Origin: JAWLCA01 sp041687395
GTDB taxonomy: Bacteria > Pseudomonadota > Alphaproteobacteria > Rhodobacterales > Rhodobacteraceae
Reading direction: 5' to 3'
DNA length: 64,000 nt
Assembly: GCA_041687395.1 (NCBI GenBank)
Contig: JAWLCA010000004.1
Span: 1-64,000 of the forward strand
Shown here in pieces: positions 10,103 through 17,899 of the stretch. Positions within the stretch are counted from its first letter, which is position 1; each line of letters starts with the position of its first letter. Below the pieces are notes generated by a model. The model made no database searches. It was given only the letters and a program-made list of their open reading frames with translations, and had not been told where the DNA came from. Position numbers and translations under genes: made by a program.

Positions 10103-10450
10103 TCAGCGCGCGCAGTCGGCGCGACGCATGAGCGTCGCGTCGAGATCCAGCCGCTCGATCCCGATGAACTCGCCGCAGTCGCCACACCAGCCGAACTCGC
10201 CCTGGTTCAGTCGAAGCAGAGCGGCGTCGATCGCGGTCAGACGCGCGCGACGGCGTGCTTCCTGCGCGGCAGCCATCGCCTATTGCTGCATCGCGTCCAT
10301 TCGGCTCAGCCGTCCGACGCTCTGCTGGTCCAACTCGACCGGCTTGCGGTCCGCCGTTGTGCCACCCGAGGCCGCGCGCAGAACTTCCGCCTCGGCCAGA
10401 ATCCGGGGCCGGTAGCGATCGCGCAGTTCAGCGTCGGAAGGCGCGCTCAT
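10103..10450 (-). pseudogene. DksA/TraR-type C4 zinc-finger protein, broken by an in-frame amber codon
   Basis: Read through, the frame gives 115 residues typical of short DksA/TraR proteins: an N-terminal part with ELDQQSVGRLSRMDAMQ, then AMAAAQEARRRARLTAIDAAL and LNQGEFGWCGDCGEFIG. A TAG stop interrupts it at codon 57 (10280-10282). The first zinc pair (CGDC) is intact, but the second reads MRRADC where MRCADC is expected, so one cysteine is also lost by a single-base change. The ATG at 10450 lies four bases after the uspA stop, so the two were co-transcribed. An ATG two codons after the TAG could restart translation, but the missing cysteine argues against function. Confidence 0.85.
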
Positions 10451-10454
10451 GCCA

Positions 10455-11309
10455 TCACCTGGTCAGGACGATGGGCACTTTGCAGGACCGGATCATCTCC
10501 GTCGTGGTGGAGCCGATGATCAGGCTGCGGATGCGCGAATGCCCATAGGCACCCATCACCACCATGTCGAACGGCTCTTCCACGACCAGCTTTCCCAAGG
10601 CGGTTTCCGGCTGCCCGGCGACAATCCTGGTGTCGGCCTCCATCCCGGCTGCACGCAGCATCGCGCGCGCGTCCTCAAGGCCCTTGTGGGTCGCGTCGGT
10701 GGCAGTACCCACGGTGGCAACGGTCACCTGAAGGCCTTGGTAGAGCGGGGCGCGCGCAATATGGTCGACCGCCCGCATCGCCGAGGCTCCTCCGTCATAG
10801 GCCACTAATACGCGCGCTATCGGCCTGAAGGCGCGCGAGGCGACAAAAACGGGTTTCGTGCTGGCCCGAACGATGCGTTCCAGGTTCGAGCCCAGATGCC
10901 CCTTGGCGAAGTCCGCTGCCTCACCGCGCTTGCCGATCATCACCATCACGGCGCCCGCTTCCTGCGCGGCGACGGTTTCGACGATATCGCCGTGGCGCAG
11001 CCGCGTGCTGATCTCGTTCACGCCGGCCTGATCCATGATGGCGCGGGCATCCTCCAGGATGGCACGGCCCCGGTGCGTGACGAGCTTGGCCCGTTGCGCG
11101 TCCAATTCGGCCAGTTCTTCCAGCAGTGCCGTCCGCGCCCCCAGCGCGATCGAGCCGGACAGGTCCGTTCGTTCCGAGCCTTCCCGGCGGCCAAGAACAT
11201 GCAGCAATTCGACTGCCCAACCGGTTCGCATGGCGACCCACGCCGCATGTTCGCACACGCTTTGCGAATAGATCGAGCCATCTACCAGTGCGATGATCTT
11301 GTCGGTCAT
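10455..11309 (-). CDS. Tandem universal stress protein (UspA family)
   Basis: A 284-residue cytoplasmic protein made of two Usp domains (about 1-145 and 150-284). The second domain keeps the nucleotide-binding pattern G-x2-G-x9-G-S/T in GAYGHSRIRSLIIGST near the C-terminus; the first has a variant (GKRGEAADFAKGHLGSNLE). Proteins of this kind bind ATP or AMP and accumulate under stress. It lies 13 bases downstream of the SulP stub on the same strand. A SulP-Usp pairing is common in proteobacteria, so it has probably lost its partner gene. Confidence 0.93.
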   Translation of the reverse strand: MTDKIIALVDGSIYSQSVCEHAAWVAMRTGWAVELLHVLGRREGSERTDLSGSIALGARTALLEELAELDAQRAKLVTHRGRAILEDARAIMDQAGVNEISTRLRHGDIVETVAAQEAGAVMVMIGKRGEAADFAKGHLGSNLERIVRASTKPVFVASRAFRPIARVLVAYDGGASAMRAVDHIARAPLYQGLQVTVATVGTATDATHKGLEDARAMLRAAGMEADTRIVAGQPETALGKLVVEEPFDMVVMGAYGHSRIRSLIIGSTTTEMIRSCKVPIVLTR

Positions 11310-11322
11310 GTTGCCCTCCCCC

Positions 11323-11670
11323 TCAATGCGCCGTCAGCTTGTCCGTCGCGCCCGGCTTGTCGTGGATCGCCAGCTTGTCGACGATAGTCTCGGACGCCTC
11401 GTTCATGCCCCGGATCTCGACCTCGGCGCCATCGCGGCGGAACTTCAGCACGGCCATGTCGAGCGCCTGAACCGAGGAGATGTCCCAGATATGCGCACGG
11501 CTGACGTCGATGATGACCCGCTCCGGTGCCTCCTTGAAGTCGAAGGCCGCCATGAAATCCTCGACCGAGCCGTAGAAGAGCTGTCCTTCGACCCGGTAGG
11601 TGCGCACCCGCCCGTCCGGGCTGATGTCACTGGTCACGCGGAAGAGTTGCGCGATCTTGACCGAGGCGGG
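11323..11670 (-). pseudogene. C-terminal STAS domain of a SulP-family anion transporter, truncated by an island
   Basis: The last 107 residues before the stop form a STAS domain, with RTYRVEGQLFYGSVEDFMAAF and DVSRAHIWDISSVQALD as typical SulP C-terminal segments. All membrane helices are missing: upstream of about 11670-11700 the sequence becomes the 3' part of hsdM on the opposite strand. SulP proteins move sulfate, bicarbonate or similar anions, and the STAS domain alone cannot transport. The break marks the left end of the restriction island. The frame stays open into antisense hsdM sequence, which has no meaning. Confidence 0.85.
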
Positions 11671-11698
11671 CAAGCTGACCGCGGCCTCGGTCAAGACG

Positions 11699-12070
11699 CG
11701 GCAGAAATCCGGCGAGGCCGAACCGGAGGAGGCGAAGCTCCTGAAACAGGTGGCCGGGCTGGTGACGGCCGAGACGGCGGCGAAGAAGGCGGCGAAGGAG
11801 GCCGGAGAGGCGCTGACCGAGGCCACTCTGAAGAAATACCCCGAGCTGACCGGGGTGGAGATCCGCGCCCTCGTCGTGGATGACAAATGGCTGACTGACA
11901 TTGCCGAGCTGATCGAAGCCGAGATCGAGGCGCGAACGGAGCAGCTGACCACCCGGGTGCGAGTGCTGACGGAACGGTATGGGCATACTTTGACGGAGGT
12001 GTCCGGGACTGTTGAGGCTTTGACCCTCAAGGTGTCAGAACATCTTCGCGCGATGGGCTTCGCAGAATGA
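11699..12070 (+). pseudogene. hsdM: hsdM (type I modification methylase), C-terminal remnant
   Basis: About 120 residues correspond to the C-terminal helical tail of HsdM: EEAKLLKQVAGLVTAETAAK, ELTGVEIRALVVDDKWLTDI and VRVLTERYGHTLTEVSGTVE. The AdoMet-binding and NPPF catalytic motifs, normally several hundred residues upstream, are gone; the coding sequence meets the reversed SulP stub at about 11670-11715. The stop overlaps the hsdS start in an ATGA arrangement, so the original hsdMSR order is clear. Without HsdM the complex can neither methylate nor assemble normally. Confidence 0.88.
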
Positions 12071-13302
12071 TGATGGAAGGACAAAATATATCAGCCGGTT
12101 GGGGTGAGCTTGAGCTTGGCGAGCTTGCAACTTTCCGGACTGGACCGTTCGGAAGCACGTTCCACAGATCGGACTACGTAGTCGGGGGCACACCGCTCAT
12201 AAATCCCTCGCACATCATCGACGGAGACATTGTCCCTGATGACACTGTCACCGTTCGACCTGAGCTCGCTAAGCGGCTCAGCGTATTCGCCCTACGCGAA
12301 GGCGAAATCGTTATTGGTAGGCGGGGCGATATGGGTCGCTGTGCGGTTGTGAAGCGGCGGCATGAAGGTTTCTTGTGCGGCACAGGCTCCATGGTCGTGC
12401 GCCCCCGTCCAGGGATCAATCCCCACCTTCTGCAAGCCTTGCTATCGAGCCCAGAAATTATCGCCAGAATCGAAGAAAACTCGGTTGGCACAACCATGAT
12501 CAACCTGAACCAAGGAACATTGTCGTCCCTAAGTGTAAGGATGCCGACAGAACTTGAGGAACAGGAAGCCATCGCCGAGGCGCTTTCGGATGCGGATGCG
12601 TTGATCGAGGGACTGGAGCGGCTGATCGCCAAGAAGCGGCTCATCAAGCAGGGCGCGATGCACGACCTCCTGACCGCCAAGCGTCGGCTTCCGGAGTTTT
12701 CGGGGGAGTGGGTTGAGCGAAGCTTGCGGAAGTTGCTGAAGGGCGCTCCCTCGTATGGTATAAATTCTGCGGCCTCTTCGCTTGGATCAGGAGGCCATGC
12801 CTACCTTCGGATCACAGACATTGATGAGCACGGCCAACTTCGACGAGACGGTCGTGCTGAAGTTCTGCACCCTTCTGCAAGTCTCTACTTCCTCGAACCG
12901 GAAGACATCGTTGTTGCTCGGACAGGGGCAAGCACGGGCAAATCACATAGATATCGCGGTCCGCCGGAGCACACAGTGTTTGCCGGCTTCCTCATCAAAT
13001 TGACGGCGGCACCCGAAAATGTGGTTCCTGGCTATCTTTTCCAATTTATGCAGACGGAATCATACTGGGCTTGGATCAAGGAAAACTCCGCGCGCAGCGG
13101 CCAGCCGGGGATCAATGGGCAACAGTTGTCAGGGCTCACCTTGGCTCTGCCGGAGAATGTTGACGAACAGAGGGCCATAGCAACAGTCCTCGAAGACATG
13201 GATGCCGAGATCGAGGCCCTCGAAACCCGCCTCGAAAAAGCGCGGCAGGTGAAGGAGGGCATGATGCAGAACCTTTTGACCGGACGGATCAGGCTGGTCT
13301 GA
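12067..13302 (+). CDS. hsdS: Type I restriction-modification specificity subunit
   Basis: The 411-residue HsdS has two target-recognition domains, each followed by a conserved helical spacer. The spacers are recognisable as a repeat: EAIAEALSDADALIEGLERL (about residues 165-185) and RAIATVLEDMDAEIEALETR near the C-terminus. The first half reads one half-site of the DNA target and the second half the other. The ATG overlaps the hsdM stop by four bases. GC content is visibly lower than in flanking core genes, as expected for a shuffled specificity gene. With hsdM truncated, it has no local partner. Confidence 0.93.
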   Translation: MMMEGQNISAGWGELELGELATFRTGPFGSTFHRSDYVVGGTPLINPSHIIDGDIVPDDTVTVRPELAKRLSVFALREGEIVIGRRGDMGRCAVVKRRHEGFLCGTGSMVVRPRPGINPHLLQALLSSPEIIARIEENSVGTTMINLNQGTLSSLSVRMPTELEEQEAIAEALSDADALIEGLERLIAKKRLIKQGAMHDLLTAKRRLPEFSGEWVERSLRKLLKGAPSYGINSAASSLGSGGHAYLRITDIDEHGQLRRDGRAEVLHPSASLYFLEPEDIVVARTGASTGKSHRYRGPPEHTVFAGFLIKLTAAPENVVPGYLFQFMQTESYWAWIKENSARSGQPGINGQQLSGLTLALPENVDEQRAIATVLEDMDAEIEALETRLEKARQVKEGMMQNLLTGRIRLV

Positions 13303-13342
13303 CGACATTTCACGAGTAGACTTCCGGACGGGGACAGGGGGC

Positions 13343-16300
13343 ATGAGCATGATCGGCGAGGCGGAACGAAAGGCCCAGAACAGGGTCATCGCCCTTCTGA
13401 CCGACAGCAGCACCGGCCTCGGCTGGCGCTACCTCGGCGACTGGCAGAAGCGGGTCGGCAACGCCAACATCGAGGAGGAGCTGCTCCGCCCCTGGCTCCT
13501 CTCCCGCGGCTACGCGCCCGAGATCGTCACCCGCGCCGTCGCCCTTATGAAGCGCGAGGCCCGGATGGAGGGCGTGAAGCTCTACGAAGCCAACAAGGCC
13601 TTCTACGACATGCTCCGCTATGGCGTGGCTGTCGCCCCCGGCCCGGGCGAGGCCCCGGTGACGGTGCATTTTGTGGACTGGTCCACCCCCTGCGCCAACG
13701 ACCTCGGCGTCGCCGAAGAGGTCGCGGTGAAGGGCAAGGATGCCAAGGCCTGGAACAAGCGCCCCGACCTCGTGCTCTACATCAACGGCATCGCCCTGGG
13801 AGTCGTCGAGCTGAAGAAGTCCACCGTCGGCGTCGGCGAGGGCATCCGCCAGACCCTCGACAACCAGCGGCCGGAGTTCATCCGGCATTTCTTCACCACG
13901 GTGCAGATCACCTTTGCCGGCAACGACAGCGAGGGGCTGCGCTACGCCCCGATCCAGACACCGCAGCCCTACTGGCTGGCCTGGAAGGAGGAGAGCGAGA
14001 TCACCGCGCGCCTCGACCGGGACGTGTGTCAGATGATGGCGCCGGACCGGTTCCTCGAGCTGATCCACGACTTCACCCTGTTCGACGCCGGCATCAAGAA
14101 GATCGCCCGCGTAAACCAGTATTTCGGCGTGAAGGCGGCGCAGGAACGCGTGCGCGCCCATGAAGGCGGGATCATCTGGCAGACCCAAGGGTCGGGCAAG
14201 AGCCTGATCATGGTCATGCTGGCGCGCTGGATCAGGGAGCACCACCCGGACGGCCGCATCCTGATTGTGACCGATCGCAAGGAACTGGACAGCCAGATCG
14301 AGGACGTCTTCGGCAACATCGGCGACAAGGTGCGCCGTGCCCGCAGCGGCAGCGACCTGATGGCGGCGCTCGCCGATCCGGGCGACCGCATCGTCTGCTC
14401 CCTCGTCCACAAGTTCGGCAAGCGGGAAGAGGGCGAGCTGGGCGATCTGATTTCCGACATCCAGAACGCCAACATCGGCGCGCCGGTGGGCGACTTCTAC
14501 GTCTTCATCGACGAGGCGCACCGGACCCAGTCGGGCAAGCTGGCCCGGGCCATGCGGAAGGTCCTGCCGGGCGCCATGTTCATCGGCTTCACCGGGACGC
14601 CGCTGCTGCGATCGGACAAGGCGTCGTCGTTGGAGACCTTCGGCCCCTACATCGGGAAGCCCTATCGCTTTGACGAAGCAGTCGAGGACGGTGTGGTGCT
14701 CGACCTGCGCTATGAGGCCCGGGACATCGACCAACGCATCAGTGCCCCCGAGAAGATCGACGCTTGGTTCGAGGCAAAGACGAAAGGCCTTACCCCCGTC
14801 GCGAAGGCGGCACTGAAGCAGCGGTGGGGCACCCTTCAGCGGGTCTTGTCGAGCCGCGACCGCCTCGAGCAGATCGCCAACGACATCATCCTCGACATGG
14901 AGATGAAGCCGCGGCTCCAGGCAGGCACAGGCAACGCGATGCTTGTGGCAGGCTCGATCCCGGAGGCCTGCAAGTTCTTTGAGGTGCTCCGCAAGTCAGG
15001 ATCGGTACTCGCCGACAAATGCGCCATCGTCACTTCCTACAAGCGGGCTGCGCCGGAGATCACCGGTGAGGAAACCGGTATGGGCGAGACCGAGAAGCAG
15101 TACGTGCATCGGGTCTACACGGACCTCCTCGGCGACAAATCCGAAGAGGACTACGAGGAAAAGGCCTTGCGGCTCTTCAAGAAAGAGCCCGGACGAATGA
15201 AGCTCCTGATCGTTGTCAGCCGGCTGCTGACCGGGTTCGACGCGCCGACCGCGACCTACATCTACATCGACAAGCAGATGCGCGATCATGGCCTGTTCCA
15301 GGCGATCTGCCGGGTGAACCGGCTCGACGGGGACGACAAGGATTTCGGCTACATCGTCGACTACAAGGACCTCTTCCGGAATATCGAGAGCGCCGTCGAG
15401 GACTACACCTCCGAGGCCTTCGATGCCTTCGAGAAAGAGGATGTCGAGGGGTTGATCAGCGATCGCGCGGACCAGGCACACAACGACCTTGTAACTGCAC
15501 GCGATGCGTGGCTTGGCCTGATGGATGCCGTGGAGCAACCGAAGGGCGACGACGAGATCTTCGCGTATTTCTCAAGCCCCCAGGGCATCGAGAACGATCC
15601 GGAGGCCGAGGACAAGGCGCGGCGCAGACAGGCCCTCAACATGATCGCCGGACGGTACGCCCGCGCCTACGCCAATGTCGCCTCCGAACCCGAAGGGTCC
15701 GGTTTCAACGATCTCGAACTCGCCGGGTATCGCAACGAGGTCGAACAGGCCATTGGCATCCGGGACGCGGTTCGCCTGCACAGCGGCGACGCGGTGGACA
15801 TGAAGCTCTACGAGCCCGCCATGCGGCATCTCATCGACAACTACATCCGTGCCGACGACTCTCAGGTCATCTCGCACCTCGACGACATCAGCCTGATCGA
15901 CTTGATCGAGAGCAAGGGTGCCTCTGCCGAGGATGACCTGCCCGCGAGGTCGAAGCAGAAAAAGGAGAATGTCGCGGAGGCGATCGAGAACAACGTCCGG
16001 AAGCTGATCACCGACGAGACACCCGTCAATCCGCGGTTCTACGAAAGGATGTCGGAGCTTCTCACCGACTTGATCAGACAGCGGCGGGACGATGCCATCG
16101 CTTATGCGGAATATCTGGAGCGGATCGCTGCCCTCGTGAAGCACATCAAGGCCGGCCACGGCAGGCAGTATCCGCCGTCAATGGACACACCCGGGAAGAA
16201 GGCGCTGTTCGACAACTTGGATGGGGATGAAGGATTGGCGATTTCTGTTGACGCGGCTCTTCGCGCGACCACTCCGCATGGGTGGCGCGGCCATCCCATG

Positions 16301-16399
16301 AAGGAGAAGAAGGTCAGGCGCTGCCTGGAGGCGACGTTGGCCGACGACGCCAGCGTGGAGCGGATCATGGAGATCCTGAAGCATCAGCATGAGTATTGA
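13343..16399 (+). CDS. hsdR: Type I restriction endonuclease subunit R
   Basis: The 1018-residue protein has an N-terminal PD-(D/E)xK nuclease domain (PDLVLYINGIALGVVELKK at 141-159) and a superfamily 2 translocase motor. Walker A is TQGSGKS at 281-287, DEAH at 390-393, motif III FTGTP, and motif VI ICRVNR. HsdR translocates and cleaves unmodified DNA when bound to HsdM2-HsdS. Start ATG at 13343 follows a GGGGG-type ribosome-binding region; ATG at 13349 is possible. All motifs look intact, in contrast to hsdM, so the loss of hsdM seems recent or the subunit borrows a methylase elsewhere. Confidence 0.95.
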   Translation: MSMIGEAERKAQNRVIALLTDSSTGLGWRYLGDWQKRVGNANIEEELLRPWLLSRGYAPEIVTRAVALMKREARMEGVKLYEANKAFYDMLRYGVAVAPGPGEAPVTVHFVDWSTPCANDLGVAEEVAVKGKDAKAWNKRPDLVLYINGIALGVVELKKSTVGVGEGIRQTLDNQRPEFIRHFFTTVQITFAGNDSEGLRYAPIQTPQPYWLAWKEESEITARLDRDVCQMMAPDRFLELIHDFTLFDAGIKKIARVNQYFGVKAAQERVRAHEGGIIWQTQGSGKSLIMVMLARWIREHHPDGRILIVTDRKELDSQIEDVFGNIGDKVRRARSGSDLMAALADPGDRIVCSLVHKFGKREEGELGDLISDIQNANIGAPVGDFYVFIDEAHRTQSGKLARAMRKVLPGAMFIGFTGTPLLRSDKASSLETFGPYIGKPYRFDEAVEDGVVLDLRYEARDIDQRISAPEKIDAWFEAKTKGLTPVAKAALKQRWGTLQRVLSSRDRLEQIANDIILDMEMKPRLQAGTGNAMLVAGSIPEACKFFEVLRKSGSVLADKCAIVTSYKRAAPEITGEETGMGETEKQYVHRVYTDLLGDKSEEDYEEKALRLFKKEPGRMKLLIVVSRLLTGFDAPTATYIYIDKQMRDHGLFQAICRVNRLDGDDKDFGYIVDYKDLFRNIESAVEDYTSEAFDAFEKEDVEGLISDRADQAHNDLVTARDAWLGLMDAVEQPKGDDEIFAYFSSPQGIENDPEAEDKARRRQALNMIAGRYARAYANVASEPEGSGFNDLELAGYRNEVEQAIGIRDAVRLHSGDAVDMKLYEPAMRHLIDNYIRADDSQVISHLDDISLIDLIESKGASAEDDLPARSKQKKENVAEAIENNVRKLITDETPVNPRFYERMSELLTDLIRQRRDDAIAYAEYLERIAALVKHIKAGHGRQYPPSMDTPGKKALFDNLDGDEGLAISVDAALRATTPHGWRGHPMKEKKVRRCLEATLADDASVERIMEILKHQHEY

Positions 16400-17108
16400 A
16401 AACCTCACGATCGGCGGCACGCAGGTCGAGGTTCACCGGAAGAAGATCAAGAACCTTCACATCGGGGTATACCCTCCGGATGGACGGGTCCGTGTTGCAG
16501 CGCCCGATGGCATCAGCACGGATGCAATCAGGACCGCAGTTCTCACCCGCATGGATTGGATCAGGCGGAGGCAATCAAGGTTCCTGGCCCAGGAACGGCA
16601 ATCTGTGCGCCGCTACGTCTCTGGGGAGACCCACTACGTTTTCGGTCGCGCCCTGCGGCTGACTGTGGATGAGTGGGACAAGACGGTTCACAGGATTTCC
16701 TTGGAAGGGAGAGATCGCCTTCGTCTTTCGGTGCCGTCCGACAGCACATCCGAGAATCGCCGGACGTGGATCAAGAACTGGCGTCGCACAGAGTTGCGCG
16801 CGCTGGCCGCTCCGAAGCTTGAAACGTGGGCCTCCATTTTGAAGGTCGCCCCAACCTTCTGGGGCATACGGGAGATGAGAACCAAGTGGGGGAGCTGCAA
16901 TCCGAAGACGGGCAGGATCTGGTTGAATCTTGAGCTGTCCAAGAAGCCGGTCGAGGCGATTGATTACGTCCTCCTTCACGAACTGGCGCATCTGATCTCG
17001 CCGCAACACGACGAGCGCTTTATCGCGACGTTGGACGCGCATATGCCTCGGTGGCGCCAGATCCGATCAGAGCTCAATGCGTTTCCGCTTTCATCATGGT
17101 GCGAATAG
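16389..17108 (+). CDS. YgjP/DUF45-type (SprT-like) zinc metallopeptidase
   Basis: The 239-residue protein carries the family pattern RTKWGSC (165-170) and a zinc-binding HELAH at 197-201 with a further histidine at 207 (SPQHDERF). It starts inside the last codons of hsdR (11-base overlap), so it is translationally coupled to the restriction subunit. Genes of this family recur behind hsdR in type I loci; a role in handling the restriction complex or another DNA-bound protein has been supposed but is not established. No signal peptide or membrane segment is visible, so it should act in the cytoplasm. Confidence 0.9.
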   Translation: MSIENLTIGGTQVEVHRKKIKNLHIGVYPPDGRVRVAAPDGISTDAIRTAVLTRMDWIRRRQSRFLAQERQSVRRYVSGETHYVFGRALRLTVDEWDKTVHRISLEGRDRLRLSVPSDSTSENRRTWIKNWRRTELRALAAPKLETWASILKVAPTFWGIREMRTKWGSCNPKTGRIWLNLELSKKPVEAIDYVLLHELAHLISPQHDERFIATLDAHMPRWRQIRSELNAFPLSSWCE

Positions 17109-17431
17109 CTTGGGCTGGAGACCGCCGGAACATCCTTCCTTGTCGGAGCCGCCTTTCCCAGACGGTCCCCGGTGAAGGAAGGCTGGTCGCGTGAAGCGCG
17201 CTTCCCCGTCAAATACTTTGGGGGTGTCCGCAAACCGTGTTGGTTCGCTTGGTCTTCAGTTATCCTTGCTCGCTGCGCACTGCACCATGGCACGCGCGCT
17301 GCGCGGAGACCTCGGGCGCGCTGCGCAGCACGCGCCGCTCCGGGGCCCCGGCGCGCATCGCACGTCGCGTTGCTCGACGACGCCATGTGGCGGGACGGCC
17401 GCAGGCTCGGGGCGCAGGGTAGCCGCCGGGC
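17109..17431. other. 323-base stretch without a gene, between the restriction locus and the cassette
   Basis: No reading frame shows family features. The stretch contains the left arm of the 28-bp inverted repeat (17223-17250) and then an extremely GC-rich tract with repeated GCGCTGCGC elements (about 17296-17345) and several small self-complementary blocks such as GGGGCCCC. It may hold an end or integration site of the cassette that follows. Confidence 0.55.
17223..17250 (+). repeat. Left arm of a perfect 28-bp inverted repeat
   Basis: The 28 bases starting GGTGTCCGCAAACCGTGTTG recur exactly in reverse complement at 19398-19425. The two arms enclose the metallopeptidase and winged-helix genes. 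No target-site duplication is evident just outside the arms. Confidence 0.85.
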
Positions 17432-17899
17432 CTAATGCGGAACGAACATCCAGCCGCCATCGCTGGCAGAGCGCACAACTCCCATCGAGCTCAGCTCTGC
17501 AAGGTTCTGTTTGCAAACCGCGGGTGCCAGGCCGGTCACCGCCGCAACTCGCGCCTCGGACAACGCCTGGCGCTCGCGGATATAGGCATCGACCAACAAT
17601 ACCAGAATGCGTTCGCGCTCCCCGAGTTGCGGCTCGTCCGGCGCCTCTTCGCCCTGAGATTTTCCTCTGCACCAGAGGTAAAGCTTCTTCATGCGTTCCA
17701 CGATCGCCTCGGCCGATTTCAGGCCCTTGTCGATGTTGCCCAGGACGAGGCCGGCCGCCGCGAGGATGCCGATGACTTCGGCTCCGGTCAGGCCGCGCTG
17801 GGACACGCTCGGACGCTCCCACTCCGGGAAGAGATGGGCGGTCTGCGCGATCTCGCGGCGCAGTTCCTGTGCCGATACGGGGTCTTCATCGTCGTTCAT
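17432..17899 (-). CDS. Unknown protein with a hydrophobic helix and a C-terminal winged-helix-like region
   Basis: A 155-residue protein that I do not recognise. Residues about 38-56 (TGAEVIGILAAAGLVLGNI) form a hydrophobic helix, followed by a charged helix (KSAEAIVERMKKLYLWCR). Residues about 95-155 (RERILVLLVDAYIRERQALS, then VAAVTGLAPAVCKQNLAELS and GGWMFVPH) have the pattern of a winged helix-turn-helix. Its ATG overlaps the stop of the upstream metallopeptidase gene by four bases, so both are made from one message. It could be a regulator, an adaptor or a membrane-tethered sensor for the peptidase; the sequence does not decide. Confidence 0.75.
   Translation of the reverse strand: MNDDEDPVSAQELRREIAQTAHLFPEWERPSVSQRGLTGAEVIGILAAAGLVLGNIDKGLKSAEAIVERMKKLYLWCRGKSQGEEAPDEPQLGERERILVLLVDAYIRERQALSEARVAAVTGLAPAVCKQNLAELSSMGVVRSASDGGWMFVPH

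Noticed and set aside
11323..12084. A 253-residue minus-strand protein joining the STAS domain to an N-terminal extension
   Set aside because: The extension is antisense to the hsdM remnant and serine-rich nonsense; only the last about 115 residues are SulP-derived.
17296..17345. CRISPR-like array in the GCGCTGCGC tract
   Set aside because: The repeated blocks are short, irregular and without spacers; no cas genes occur in the window.
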